DNA from: an uncultured Oceanospirillaceae bacterium
GTDB taxonomy: Bacteria; Pseudomonadota; Gammaproteobacteria; Pseudomonadales; Balneatricaceae
Direction: 5' to 3'
Assembly: GCA_913057435.1 (NCBI GenBank)
Contig: CAJXNY010000030.1
Location: 1-64,000 of the forward strand
DNA: 64,000 bases
Each line of letters opens with the position of its first letter. The stretch's first letter is position 1. The notes under the pieces were generated by a model. It was given only the letters and a program-made list of their open reading frames with translations. It was not told the DNA's origin and made no database searches. The position numbers and the translations under genes are program-made. Shown here in pieces: positions 45,895 through 55,920 of this stretch.

Positions 45895-47256
45895 GTGAAA
45901 TCTATTCAGACCCGCCTTAACGTTGGTTTTATCACCCTGTCGCTGGTGGTATTTGTGGTGCTGTGGCTGGCCAATGGCTGGTTCCTGCGCCAGACCGCCT
46001 ATGAATTTGTCGGTGACCGACTGGCCAGTGATGCCTTTGCGTTGCTGCGAGCAGTGGAGATTGAAGACGATGGTCGCTGGCAGCTCAATGCCGAACTGGT
46101 CGATCCGGTGTACCAGCAGCCGATGTCGGGGCACTATTTTCAGGTGGCGGTGGGTGATGAGTGGAAGTTCTCTCGCTCGCTGTGGGATGACAAAATTCCG
46201 GTCGATAATAAAGGCATGCCCATTGGCCAGGAGATGACCCGGCTAATCCACAAAGGCAACAGCAAATGGCTGGTGCGCGAGACCCGCTTTATCAAAGCCG
46301 GTCAGCCGGTGCACCTGATGCTGGCCCAGGATGTTCAGCGGTTTGAAAAAGGCCTGGTGCGACTGGGCTGGCTGGTCGCCGGGCTGGGGGTGCTGTTTCT
46401 GGCAGCGTTACTGGTGGTGCAGGTGATGGTAATCCGCAGCGGGTTACGGGCGCTGGTGCGGGTGCAGGATGATATCGGTGAGCTGAAGAAGGGCGAAATC
46501 CGCCAGCTGCCGCACAGCGACACCTGTGAAATTGAACCGCTGGTGACCGAAATTAACTATCTGGTACAGTCGATGGAGCTGCGGTTACAGCGTTCGCGCA
46601 GCTCGCTGGGCAATCTGGCCCATGCCGCCAAAACCCCACTGACGGTACTGGACCGGCAGATCGAAACCCTGGCTCAGCGTGATGCCTGCCATGCCGAAGC
46701 GATGCATGAGCAATCCATTCGGCTGCGTGAGCTGATGGAGCGTGAGCTGACCCGTGCCCGCATCGCCGGTGCTGCACTGCCAGGCCAGCGGATCTATATT
46801 AAAGAAGAACTGAGCAAACTTGAGCGTACGCTGAAAACCATTTACCGCGATAAGGCACTGTCGTTCAGCATTGAGCTGGAAGAGGGCAGTTACTTCCCCG
46901 GTGAACGGGATGACCTGGTCGAGCTGCTGGGTAACCTGCTGGATAACGCCTGTAAATGGGCGCACAGTGAAATCAGCATCCAGACCCAGAGTTGCGAGGA
47001 TCATCTGAATATTGTGATCGAAGACAATGGCCCGGGTATCGCCGAGGATCAGATTGAGCGCTTGCTGAACCGGGGTGAGCGGCTGGATGAGTCCACCATC
47101 GGCCATGGTCTTGGCATGAGTATTATCACTGACATCGTGACCCAGTATCAGGGCCGGATGCAGCTGACACGGTCTGAGAGCCTGCAAGGGCTCAAAGTCG
47201 AGCTTTGTCTGCCCCGTCATCAGGATGCCGATGTCACTCGTCAGGTCGAGGCCTGA
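45895..47256 (+). CDS. PhoQ-type membrane sensor histidine kinase
   Basis: Kinase of 453 residues. Membrane segments near 8-28 and 157-182 enclose a periplasmic sensor of about 125 residues. The phosphorylated His is His243 in GNLAHAAKTPLTVLDRQ, the LAHAxKTPL form typical of PhoQ and BqsS/CarS kinases. The ATP site has the N box LLGNLLDNACKWA, G1 EDNGPGIAED and G2 GHGLGMSII. Start is GTG at 45895, 71 bases after the regulator gene. The signal is unknown; divalent metal or peptide is likely by family. Operon with the PepSY gene. Confidence 0.92.
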   Translation: MKSIQTRLNVGFITLSLVVFVVLWLANGWFLRQTAYEFVGDRLASDAFALLRAVEIEDDGRWQLNAELVDPVYQQPMSGHYFQVAVGDEWKFSRSLWDDKIPVDNKGMPIGQEMTRLIHKGNSKWLVRETRFIKAGQPVHLMLAQDVQRFEKGLVRLGWLVAGLGVLFLAALLVVQVMVIRSGLRALVRVQDDIGELKKGEIRQLPHSDTCEIEPLVTEINYLVQSMELRLQRSRSSLGNLAHAAKTPLTVLDRQIETLAQRDACHAEAMHEQSIRLRELMERELTRARIAGAALPGQRIYIKEELSKLERTLKTIYRDKALSFSIELEEGSYFPGERDDLVELLGNLLDNACKWAHSEISIQTQSCEDHLNIVIEDNGPGIAEDQIERLLNRGERLDESTIGHGLGMSIITDIVTQYQGRMQLTRSESLQGLKVELCLPRHQDADVTRQVEA

Positions 47257-47370
47257 AAAGTGGCGTTAATCACTGTTTCGGGTAAGGGTTAATCCTGGTC
47301 GTGACAAAGCATTCAGCTTGTTCTCGCCAGACTGTATACTATCGGCCTTCACGTTTTGAGGTAGTTTTCT

Positions 47371-47982
47371 GTGACTGTTAAATTCGTAGCCTCCTCCAAA
47401 TTGCCAACCCCCTGGGGCGTGTTCGAAATGGTGGGGTTCGACGACGAAACCACAGGCAAAGAACATGTTGCGCTGGTGTTTGGTGAGCCCGCAGGCGACA
47501 CGCCCGTACTGGCCCGTGTTCATTCCGAGTGCCTGACCGGCGATGCGCTGTTCAGCTTGCGCTGTGACTGTGGTTTCCAGTTGCAGGAAGCATTGAAAAA
47601 CATTGCCGAAGCGGGCTGTGGCGTACTGCTATACCTGCGCCAGGAAGGCCGTGGCATCGGCCTGTTGAACAAAATCAAAGCCTACCACCTGCAGGATGGC
47701 GGGGCGGATACTGTCGAAGCCAACGAAGCGCTGGGCTTTGCCGCCGATATGCGTGATTACAGCATGTGCCAGCCGATGCTGGACCACCTGGCAATCAAAG
47801 CGGTACGGCTGATGACCAATAACCCACGTAAGGTTAAGGCGCTGGAATCTTACAACGTTAAGGTGGCGGAACGGGTGCCATTGCAGGTGGGTAAAAACCG
47901 TCACAATGAAGATTACCTGGCGACCAAAATGGGCAAGCTGGGTCATATGATGACCGAGCATCATTTTAAGGACGACGATTGA
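47371..47982 (+). CDS. ribA: GTP cyclohydrolase II RibA
   Basis: Enzyme of 203 residues that opens GTP in the first step of riboflavin synthesis. The zinc site is complete: [20 protein letters not shown] supplies three cysteines. [18 protein letters not shown] and the catalytic Tyr in the downstream helix fit the family. GTG start at 47371. It makes up for the dead cyclohydrolase half of the ribB product. A strong terminator follows. It stands alone, outside the main rib run. Confidence 0.97.
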   Translation: MTVKFVASSKLPTPWGVFEMVGFDDETTGKEHVALVFGEPAGDTPVLARVHSECLTGDALFSLRCDCGFQLQEALKNIAEAGCGVLLYLRQEGRGIGLLNKIKAYHLQDGGADTVEANEALGFAADMRDYSMCQPMLDHLAIKAVRLMTNNPRKVKALESYNVKVAERVPLQVGKNRHNEDYLATKMGKLGHMMTEHHFKDDD

Positions 47983-48011
47983 GTCGATGCGCTTAAAACT
48001 ACAGACAATAG

Positions 48012-48041
48012 AAAACGCCGCGTATTAAACGCGGCGTTTTT
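48012..48041. terminator. Terminator after ribA (two-way)
   Basis: AAAACGCCGCG / CGCGGCGTTTT, an 11-bp perfect stem with a 7-base loop and a T run on the plus strand and As on the other side. It can stop ribA and also the convergent giant gene, whose stop lies at 48118. Confidence 0.92.
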
Positions 48042-48117
48042 GTATCATCTTTCTGAGCCGGTCAGAGTCAGATCGCCCTGGTCAAAGGCCCCGGTGAAGT
48101 GGTTACCGGGGCGTTGG

Positions 48118-51100
48118 TCAGACGATAAAACTCCAGCTGTTGGCCTCAAGGTATTGAGGGCTGAGTTCGGCAGAGGTCACGAAGGACTCCGTAACCTGTT
48201 CCATGCTGGTGCCATTACTCAACACATTTAGCCAGAAGGCTTTGCCTTCAGCATCCGAACTGCGGTTTAGCAGGCCCAGATACAGCTGTTCAACCTGATC
48301 GGCCTGAGTTAATTGTTCAAACCGGATGTTCTGGTTTTGCTGGTATTCGTCCGATGTGAGGAAATCGAGCGCAATCTGGCCGATCGATTGCGTTTCATCA
48401 CTGGCGCTCCAGTGCTGGAAACCACCGAGATCGGCCTGGCGGCCGAGCACCTGGTGATAGAGTGTGGCGACCATCTGTAATGACTGGTTGTAGACCGGTG
48501 CGATTGACTGATCACCGAACTGGACCTGTTCAATGTTGATCAGCGTGTCGGTATCGGTTGGGTCATCCTTACGGCTGACGGTGACGACGCCATATTCTTG
48601 CACTACGTCGTAGTCTGCCCGGCTGCCTTCGTAAGTAGCGATGTCAGTGTCCAGCCCGCCGTGTAGCTGATCATTGCCTTCACCGCCAAACATCGTATCG
48701 TTACCTGCATCACCAAACAGTAGGTCATCACCACCTTCTGAGCCGACGATATCGTCGCCGCTACCACCGTGCAGCTGGTCATCATCGGCACCCAGCACGA
48801 TGTCCTGACTGCCTTCACCGGCAAAGACGGTGTTGGCACCTGCGCCGCCGCGGATGGTCACGCCATCACCAACAATCACCGCAAACTCGATATCATCCAG
48901 CTCCAGCCGGGAGCCGGTGGGCAGCTGGCGGGTGTCGATGACCAGCGCTTCCTGGAAGTTGTTCTGACTACTACTAACGCTGCCGGTCACTTTGATCGGG
49001 GTGTCCGATGCGGTTGTACCTGTTGAAGTCAGCGTCACCTGGTTAACCCAGAGGGTACTATCGCTACCACCCAGAGTCTCAAGGAAGCTTTCGCCACTGT
49101 TGACCATATCGTCACGGTTCGAGTCGGTATCACCTGCTGTTTCATTGATCAGATTGATCAGGTCATCCAGGGTATTGCGGCTATGGGCGGTGTCGTTCGC
49201 GCGGGCGGCAAGGCCGATCCCGGTCGGCAGGCTGATGGTGGTGACGACGTCCGTACCTGCATCATCAGCAAAATGCAGCGGTACGTCGGCCTGGCTGGTG
49301 GTTGCATCACTGTCTTCCCGGCCCTGAGCGACCGGGGCAATGGTGATCACTGACAACGCATTACCGTTATTATCCGTCTCCTCGGTGGTGGTGACGACGG
49401 CGCCATCAATGGTTTCGGTGTCTGGCGTGGGGGTTGGTGTCAATGCGCCACCGCCGCTGGAACTGGGCGGCGCGGAAACATTGATTGTGAGGGTATTTGG
49501 TGTGCTGTCCGTAGCATTGGTGCTGTCATCCTCTACCGTAAAGGTAAAGGTATCGGCACCTGTCGCACTGGGGGTATAAACCAGATTGCCAATATCGGCC
49601 AGATTGATCCAGTCACCATCGCTAACCGCTACATTGCTTAGTTTCAGCGCGCCATTATCAATCGTTTGTACATTCACCTGCACACGGTTCAGGGCATCGC
49701 CGCTATCGGGATCAGTAAAGCCGAAATCACTGGCGCTAAATGTATGGGTTGCACCGGTGGTAATTGAAATAGACTTATCGGCCCCGGCGGGATCATCGGG
49801 TGTATTGGTGATATCAAGCGTATAGGTCGCCGCGGGTGACGTATGGCCACCGGCATCGGTTACGGTCCAGTTAAAGCTGCCAGCCCCTGCGCCCGCCAGG
49901 TTCGCGGTTGGGGTGAAATCCAGCTTACCAATATCGAGGATATTGATATTCACCGTGCCGGTTAAGTCACCGGCCGTTATGTCATAGGCGATAGCCCCAA
50001 TCGTGGAGGTACCGGCAGTGCCTGCTGAATCCAGCGATACAACACCGCCCACCACGGTGGAGGTATCAATGGTGATATATTCAAGCGCATCGACAGGGCC
50101 TACATCCTGTGCGGTCGGTAGCTCCGTTGCTGACAGGCTTACAGCCGTGTCTTCACTTACACTGTCGGTATAGCTTGTCGCTGCAGGCTTGGTACCATCA
50201 ACCACGGTCACCGTTGAGGTAACCCCGGTGGACCAGGTATCGTCACCGCTGTTGGCTGTGCCACCATCATCTTTTACTTCAGTGATGGTAATGACCCGAT
50301 CACCTTCAGTGAAACTGCCAGCGGTGTTTTCATAGGTCATCGCATCCAGCACAGTTTCAACCGTAGCTTCAGCAATACCAGCGTGAGTTAACACAACGGT
50401 TGCTGTTGAGCCTGTAACCGAAACTGCATAGGTAAGGCTGTTGCCTGCTGTCGTGTTCGACGCACCATTGGTTAAAGTGATCACCGCGCCATCAATGTTG
50501 ATCTTTTCATCAGCGCCGTCCTGCAAGCCACTGACGGTAAAGGTCACGCTGGTAACCAGGTCACCTGTGTCGGGTACCGCAACATTAATCGTTGTGCTGT
50601 CGAATAGATCCTTGGCAGCACCGTTGGTGGAGGTACCGCCGGTGCCGGTGGCGCTGACAACGGGTTCATCATTAATCGGGGTGAAGCTGATGGTAATCGT
50701 GGTGGCGTTGGTATCTGTTCCCGTTTCACCATCGTCAACCGATATAACAACACTGTCAGAGGCTACGTTGTTGGTGGAACCGGTGTAAGTAACATTAGCC
50801 GGTGTCCCCAGGAAGGTATTAATCTCAGAGGCTGTACCGGTGAGGGTAATGGCGTTTGTGCCGCTATTACCGACAACTACACCGCTCGCGTCAGCGGACG
50901 TCAAAACAGACGCACCATCAGCCGCCGTTAACGTTGCAACCACATCCGCTGTGGTATCGACATCGTCAAATACCGGTGAACCGGTGATTAAATTTGTTGC
51001 GGTGTCTTCCAGCGCGGTAATGGTGGTTGTGACACCTGTTAGCGTGGGAGCATCTTCAACCGCCGCCAAATTGATCGTCAGGGTCGCTGATCCTGATGCA

Positions 51101-54072
51101 TCACCGCCTGCGTCCGTTACTGTATAAAGCACAGAACCGGGCGTGGTGCTATCAGCGGTCGGGGTAAACTGGATATTGGCAATATTATCGACATGGATAT
51201 GCTGGCCTGTCGTGAGCGCTGCTGCCGCGTCTACCAGGGTAACTGTTCCAGACCCTGCGCTTGAGGAGGTTCCTGATGTCGTTGCTGCACCGGTAAAAGC
51301 AAGCGCACCGCCAGTAATCGTACCTAAGGTGATAAATTCCAGCGCCTCAACACTGTTGGCTTCCTGAACCAGAACAATCTCTGAGGTGGTCATGGTGAAG
51401 GGGGTGTCTTCGGTGGCAGCCTTGGTGGCATTCGTCGCCGTTGGCGTATCGCCATTGACCACCGTAATCGTTGAGGCGATCGTCACCGCAAGGGTGTCAT
51501 CACCACTGTTTGCTATGCCACCCTCATCTTTTACTTCGGTAAGGGTGAACACACGATCGCCAGTCGTCACTGCGCCCAGAGTATTTTCATAGGTCATACC
51601 GTTCAGTGCGGTCTGGAAAACCGTATTGGCTGCTGATGCAGCTCCATTACCGGTAATGACAACGGTTGCGGTTCCTGCGCTGTAAGTGACGGCATACGCA
51701 ATATTCGTCCCCGTTGCATTTGTAGAACCTACGGTTGTCATCAGATCTACGGTGGAACCATCAATGATCATTTTTTCATTTGAGGTATCCACAAGGCCAC
51801 TGACCGTAAAGGTCACGCTGGCAATGTTTTCACCGATATCGACTGCACTGATGGCCGTACTGGAAAAAACAGAAACCGCTGAACCTGCACCCGCCGCCGA
51901 ACTATTGTCACCTGTGGCTGAGGCCGTCGGTTCGTCGTTAATACCGGTAATCGTGATGACTGGCGTTAAACTGTTGGAGTTACTATTACCATCATTGGCA
52001 ACAATACTGAGCGTGTCATTATTGTCATTGTTCGTACTGGTGGCATAGGTAATGTTGGTTGCACCTTCATTACCTAAATAGGTATTGAGCTCGGATACGG
52101 TCCCCGCCAGGGTGATGGTGTAAGCGTTAACCTGGGTAACATCGACATTGTTGATTGTGCCTGTCGCCGTGGCTGAAAGTGCCGCGCTGGTGTCTGCCAC
52201 ACCGATGCTAATGGTAATATCACCCGTGGTATCAACATCTGCCAGAGTAACCCCTGAAAGGTCCATCGCCACTGCTGCCGCATCTTCGAACTGGGCAAGA
52301 GTGGGGGCGCCTGATAACACTGGGGCATCATTGACTGCAGTAATATCAAGATTAAACGTCCCTAAAGAAACATCGCCACTGCCCTCTCCATCGTTGACTT
52401 TGACGGCCACCGTTTGTGCATCTGCGCCGCTTTCATTTAAGGCACTGGTGTATTTAATAAAGGTCGAAGTATTTAAATAGGTGTCAATTTCACTGATGGT
52501 GCCTGTCAGAGTGAGTGTACTCGTGCCAGTACCGCTAATCACCACGCCGCCATTATCACTGGCGGCCAGGGTGCCACCTGTGGCAGTCAGGGTGAGTGTC
52601 AAGTCACCCGTTGAATCTACATCGGCCAGAGTTAGGCCAGAAAGGTCTAAATCACTGGCGGTATCTTCGATAACCGTGACATCGGTTGGGAAGGTACCTG
52701 TTTCGGTTGGATCATCATTGACAGCGGTAATATCAAGATTAAACGTACCCAAAGAGACATCGCCACTGCCATCACCGTCATTTATTTTAACGGCAACTGT
52801 TTGTGCGTCTGAGCCATTTTCATTTAAGGCGCTGGTATATTTAATAAAGGTGGAGGTATTTAAATAGGTATCAATTTCACTGATGGTGCCTGTCAGAGCG
52901 AGTGTGTTGGTGTCTGTACCACCAATCACCACGCCGCCATTATCGCTGGCTGCAAGCGTGCCACCTGTGGCAGTCAGGGTGAGTGTCATGTCACCCGCTG
53001 AATCTGCATCGGCCAGGGTTAGGCCCGAAAGATCCAGGTCACTGGCAGTATCTTCTATAACGGTAATATCGGTTGGGAAGGTGCCTGTTTCGGTTGGGGC
53101 GGCATTTGGTGGTGCGGCTGTGGTGACCTCTACCTTGGTTGCTGAGTCCTGAATATTTGGAGTACCTTCATCGTCTTTGGCAACGACGTAGATGTCATAG
53201 GCGGTACTGGCCGTTAGTCCGGTCAGGTTAAAGGTGTGACTGAAATCGCCGGACGACACAGTTTGCGAACCATTACCAATGGCTGCTCCGCCGCCTGAGG
53301 CGTGACCTTCCATTATTTCTCTCGGTGTCGGCACTGCTGCGTCATTGGTAACCACAACGTAATAAATCGTACCGCCTTCATCAATGCTGGCGGTCAGATC
53401 AACGCTGGTGGCGGCGACATTAGCAGTCGATGGGCCTGCATCAAAGGTGGGGTCTGTGGTGTCGCTAGCCTCCCAGTGCGTACCACCCGCTAGATCACAG
53501 ACGGTTTCGGTCAGGTTGGGTACAGGGCTCCCATCAGCATCACTTACGCAGCCAAGGCAGTGGTCAATATCCTGCATGCCCTGGACGGTAAAGGGTAGTA
53601 CCGACTCGATTTCGCCTTCACTGTATTCCAGATCCCAGTCACCGTTTAAACTGAGTGGGCCGGTTCGGTCATCGGAGGCGGCGATATCAACGCCGCCCAG
53701 TGCTTCAGACAGCTGGCCAACAAAGGCTCGGCCTTGCTCTCCGGCAGCAACACTACAGCCGTACAGTAGCAGATCGCCCGCAGGCGAAAATACATCACTG
53801 ATCTGTTTGAGCGCTTCCGGTTGATTGGTCAGAGCGGATTGATCAACGACACCGTCACTCAAAAACAACCGCCCCTGGCTGCCATGGGAAACCAGATGGA
53901 CAGCGCTTAAATTGCTGTAGTCTGCTAGTGCCGCCGCAATATTTTCCAGTCCGTCCCCACCGGCAGGCAGGATGATAACGGGGATGTTGGGGTCCAGGCC
54001 TCCAATCAGGGTTCGATAATCGCTTACATTGGAGTCAACTAAAATGACTTCTGAAGTACTATTATTTTCCAT
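48118..54072 (-). CDS. Giant secreted DUF4347 / FN3 / cadherin-like / RTX / DUF4214 protein
   Basis: Protein of 1984 residues, very acidic and rich in Thr, Asp, Gly and Ala. Order: DUF4347 at about 8-165 (LVSHGSQGRLFLSDG and LLLYGCSVAAGEQG); a fibronectin-III-like domain near 215-315; two nearly identical 129-residue cadherin-like repeats (326-454, 455-583); several diverged repeats of the same kind to about 1540, each ending in a DI(T)AVNDE-like hinge; a Ser/Gly/Pro linker; a module shared with the protein at 1157; RTX calcium repeats near 1740-1810; DUF4214 and a C-terminal tail WSFIV. Likely type I secreted adhesin. The start at 54072 follows AAAGGAG. Downstream of the TIGR03032 gene by 53 bases, so probably co-transcribed with it. 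Confidence 0.9.
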   Translation of the reverse strand: MENNSTSEVILVDSNVSDYRTLIGGLDPNIPVIILPAGGDGLENIAAALADYSNLSAVHLVSHGSQGRLFLSDGVVDQSALTNQPEALKQISDVFSPAGDLLLYGCSVAAGEQGRAFVGQLSEALGGVDIAASDDRTGPLSLNGDWDLEYSEGEIESVLPFTVQGMQDIDHCLGCVSDADGSPVPNLTETVCDLAGGTHWEASDTTDPTFDAGPSTANVAATSVDLTASIDEGGTIYYVVVTNDAAVPTPREIMEGHASGGGAAIGNGSQTVSSGDFSHTFNLTGLTASTAYDIYVVAKDDEGTPNIQDSATKVEVTTAAPPNAAPTETGTFPTDITVIEDTASDLDLSGLTLADADSAGDMTLTLTATGGTLAASDNGGVVIGGTDTNTLALTGTISEIDTYLNTSTFIKYTSALNENGSDAQTVAVKINDGDGSGDVSLGTFNLDITAVNDDPTETGTFPTDVTVIEDTASDLDLSGLTLADVDSTGDLTLTLTATGGTLAASDNGGVVISGTGTSTLTLTGTISEIDTYLNTSTFIKYTSALNESGADAQTVAVKVNDGEGSGDVSLGTFNLDITAVNDAPVLSGAPTLAQFEDAAAVAMDLSGVTLADVDTTGDITISIGVADTSAALSATATGTINNVDVTQVNAYTITLAGTVSELNTYLGNEGATNITYATSTNNDNNDTLSIVANDGNSNSNSLTPVITITGINDEPTASATGDNSSAAGAGSAVSVFSSTAISAVDIGENIASVTFTVSGLVDTSNEKMIIDGSTVDLMTTVGSTNATGTNIAYAVTYSAGTATVVITGNGAASAANTVFQTALNGMTYENTLGAVTTGDRVFTLTEVKDEGGIANSGDDTLAVTIASTITVVNGDTPTATNATKAATEDTPFTMTTSEIVLVQEANSVEALEFITLGTITGGALAFTGAATTSGTSSSAGSGTVTLVDAAAALTTGQHIHVDNIANIQFTPTADSTTPGSVLYTVTDAGGDASGSATLTINLAAVEDAPTLTGVTTTITALEDTATNLITGSPVFDDVDTTADVVATLTAADGASVLTSADASGVVVGNSGTNAITLTGTASEINTFLGTPANVTYTGSTNNVASDSVVISVDDGETGTDTNATTITISFTPINDEPVVSATGTGGTSTNGAAKDLFDSTTINVAVPDTGDLVTSVTFTVSGLQDGADEKINIDGAVITLTNGASNTTAGNSLTYAVSVTGSTATVVLTHAGIAEATVETVLDAMTYENTAGSFTEGDRVITITEVKDDGGTANSGDDTWSTGVTSTVTVVDGTKPAATSYTDSVSEDTAVSLSATELPTAQDVGPVDALEYITIDTSTVVGGVVSLDSAGTAGTSTIGAIAYDITAGDLTGTVNINILDIGKLDFTPTANLAGAGAGSFNWTVTDAGGHTSPAATYTLDITNTPDDPAGADKSISITTGATHTFSASDFGFTDPDSGDALNRVQVNVQTIDNGALKLSNVAVSDGDWINLADIGNLVYTPSATGADTFTFTVEDDSTNATDSTPNTLTINVSAPPSSSGGGALTPTPTPDTETIDGAVVTTTEETDNNGNALSVITIAPVAQGREDSDATTSQADVPLHFADDAGTDVVTTISLPTGIGLAARANDTAHSRNTLDDLINLINETAGDTDSNRDDMVNSGESFLETLGGSDSTLWVNQVTLTSTGTTASDTPIKVTGSVSSSQNNFQEALVIDTRQLPTGSRLELDDIEFAVIVGDGVTIRGGAGANTVFAGEGSQDIVLGADDDQLHGGSGDDIVGSEGGDDLLFGDAGNDTMFGGEGNDQLHGGLDTDIATYEGSRADYDVVQEYGVVTVSRKDDPTDTDTLINIEQVQFGDQSIAPVYNQSLQMVATLYHQVLGRQADLGGFQHWSASDETQSIGQIALDFLTSDEYQQNQNIRFEQLTQADQVEQLYLGLLNRSSDAEGKAFWLNVLSNGTSMEQVTESFVTSAELSPQYLEANSWSFIV
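52324..53097 (-). repeat. Two nearly identical 387-bp tandem repeats
   Basis: Two exact-length units (52711-53097 and 52324-52710) inside the giant gene, each coding 129 residues of a cadherin-like domain. The proteins differ at 13 of 129 positions, all mild changes. The next unit downstream is clearly related but much more diverged. This suggests recent duplication or gene conversion, and copy number may vary between strains. Confidence 0.9.
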
Positions 54073-54125
54073 TTTTTGGCTCCTTTCCCTGGATACAGAG
54101 TGTGTCGGCATGTTTATCCGGCTTT

Positions 54126-55277
54126 TCAGGGGAGATTGATTATTGAGTTGTGCAGCTCGGGTTCACGAAAGCCGGGCGAGTATGGGGATGCAATGTTTTC
54201 TAAAAATGCTACGTCATAAAGCTCGGTGACAGGGCCTTCAATATTTAGCCAGTGCGCCAGCTTGCCGGTATTGATATCGAAAATCTGGATGCCGCAGTGC
54301 TGATTGATATTGTTATCAATGCATTTCTGGTGGAGGTTGATTCCTGGTAAGTCGTGCTTTTTCGGGCGCAAACGGGACAGGCCAACAACCGCATAGCTAC
54401 CAATAAAGCAGAGTCCCCTGGCGAAGCCAGCGCAGTTCGCAACCGGAATGAATTTTTTACGCTCGATATCCACGTAGCCAAGTTCGCCTTCGCCGGAGTT
54501 CAACAGCCAGAGTTTTCCGCCGTGCCAGCGTGGAGAGTGGGGCATGGACAACCCTTCACAAATGGTCTCTTCTGTTGCCAGATCCATAATGAATCCGGTA
54601 CCGGTTTGTTGTTCTTTCCACGCTAGAGGTGTATCTGTTTTGCCGCAAAAGCTTGCATAACGCAGCTCACCCTCGCGTGCACCGATGCCATTCAGATGGC
54701 AGCGGTCTTCCGGCTTCAGGTCGGATATAAATTTCGGCTGCCAGACAGGTAAAAAACTGTAGTGCTCATCGGGTGCAGCGATGCAACTAAAGCTGGTGTT
54801 GGCAAAAAGTAGGTTGTAGTGTTTTCCCCGGAAAGTGACGTCCGTCAAAATGTCGTGGGTATTGCTGTTGCCTGTCAGATGACAGGTGCGGGGCATAAAA
54901 ACTGCCTGGGAGTGCTGGCCGTTAATAACGCCGGAGCCGGTATTACTGAACCGCCATATCTGATCCCGGGTACCAACCCAAAGTTTGTCTTTGTCAACGG
55001 TTAACCCCATGGCTGTACCCACGGCCCGATCAAGCGCATAAAGCCCGGTGTCAGGATGGGTACCCAGTAAAAAGATACGGCCAGACTGATAGGTTGAAAA
55101 AAACAGCGAGCCCCCTGTCGTGCTTAACCAGGCTGAAAAGCCGCTTGAAGGGAATAGCTGTGGCTTGCCTGCTGACTTGACCAGGTTTTCATCTCGATTG
55201 CCTTCGCTATCAAAGCCGCTACGTTCCAGCTCGGCTTTACTCCAGTTCGTTGTAACTACTGAGTCATTTGTATGCAT
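54126..55277 (-). CDS. TIGR03032-type protein (DUF4915-like beta-propeller)
   Basis: Protein of 383 residues without signal peptide or membrane segment. Repeated motifs (GGSLFFSTYQSGRIFLLG, KLWVGTRDQIWRF, MPHSPRWHGGKLWLLNSG, GLCFIGSYAVVGLSRLRP) match my memory of TIGR03032, an uncharacterised family with several perfectly conserved motifs and a propeller-like pattern. Members often sit near sulfotransferase and Asp/Asn hydroxylase genes and large secreted proteins, as here. It is directly upstream of the giant gene in the same direction. No reaction is known. Confidence 0.85.
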   Translation of the reverse strand: MHTNDSVVTTNWSKAELERSGFDSEGNRDENLVKSAGKPQLFPSSGFSAWLSTTGGSLFFSTYQSGRIFLLGTHPDTGLYALDRAVGTAMGLTVDKDKLWVGTRDQIWRFSNTGSGVINGQHSQAVFMPRTCHLTGNSNTHDILTDVTFRGKHYNLLFANTSFSCIAAPDEHYSFLPVWQPKFISDLKPEDRCHLNGIGAREGELRYASFCGKTDTPLAWKEQQTGTGFIMDLATEETICEGLSMPHSPRWHGGKLWLLNSGEGELGYVDIERKKFIPVANCAGFARGLCFIGSYAVVGLSRLRPKKHDLPGINLHQKCIDNNINQHCGIQIFDINTGKLAHWLNIEGPVTELYDVAFLENIASPYSPGFREPELHNSIINLP

Positions 55278-55361
55278 GGCGTATACGTTTTCCTGTGTGT
55301 AGTCAGGCGCAGCTGATTAACCCGCCGGTTTAATAACCGGGCCCTGTTGCGTCATCGCCAC

Positions 55362-55892
55362 TTATTGCCTTGGTGGGAATATGCCGTCAAGTGCAATGCA
55401 GAACGGAACGGTCAGGAAAGGTTGACGGTTTTCATGAGGTTGCGATGAACCGGCTGTTGCAAGGGCGTTGCTGGACATTGGTGCAAACTTATCGGGTTCT
55501 GTTTTCTGGCTGTAAAAGTTATCAGATGTTGTATCGATGCCAATGTAATTACCTGCTGGATTGCCTGAGTCGCCAAGAGATAAAACGGCTTTAGTGTCGT
55601 GAGTATGTGTAGGTAATTCATTTGGCCTGAGTTGTACGCCTGCAGTTCCACCGTAGTTACCGAGTCGGTGGAGGGAAAGCCCTGGGGCCTGGCCGCTGTG
55701 CATTGGGGTGCGACCCTGCAGGTTGGGTAATCCCATTGTTGTTCTGCCATCGCCGCCGTAGCAGGTGCCAATGATCGCGAAAAGTGCGGTGTTCTGTGAT
55801 ATTGGCAGATACTGACCGTCACAGTAGGCCCAGCCTCGCGGACAGAAATTGTAGGGAATCATGCGGACTTCGCCAAAAAATGGTTGAGACAT
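55362..55892 (-). CDS. Phage-collar-like protein (MdpB/microcystin-dependent type), copy 3
   Basis: Protein of 176 residues beginning with the tail collar domain (FGEVRMIPYNFCPRGWAYCDG, ALFAIIGTCYGGDGRTTMGLPNLQGRTP), a glycine-rich middle with a THTHDTKAV stretch, and the conserved end QPFLTVPFCIALDGIFPPRQ. Such proteins (COG4675, MdpB) resemble tail-fibre collar domains but occur outside prophages. Third of three consecutive copies on this strand, 28 bases from the next and 84 bases before the TIGR03032 gene. Role unknown. Confidence 0.85.
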   Translation of the reverse strand: MSQPFFGEVRMIPYNFCPRGWAYCDGQYLPISQNTALFAIIGTCYGGDGRTTMGLPNLQGRTPMHSGQAPGLSLHRLGNYGGTAGVQLRPNELPTHTHDTKAVLSLGDSGNPAGNYIGIDTTSDNFYSQKTEPDKFAPMSSNALATAGSSQPHENRQPFLTVPFCIALDGIFPPRQ

Positions 55893-55920
55893 ATGTTTTC
55901 CTTGTCAGTTGCTGGTTAAT

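Noticed and set aside
52324-53097. CRISPR-like repeat pattern
   Set aside because: The units are 387 bp, in frame and protein-coding, with no short direct repeats and unique spacers.
48118-54072. Short plus-strand frames inside the giant gene
   Set aside because: All lie opposite repeat-coding DNA and repeat in step with it, so they are shadows.
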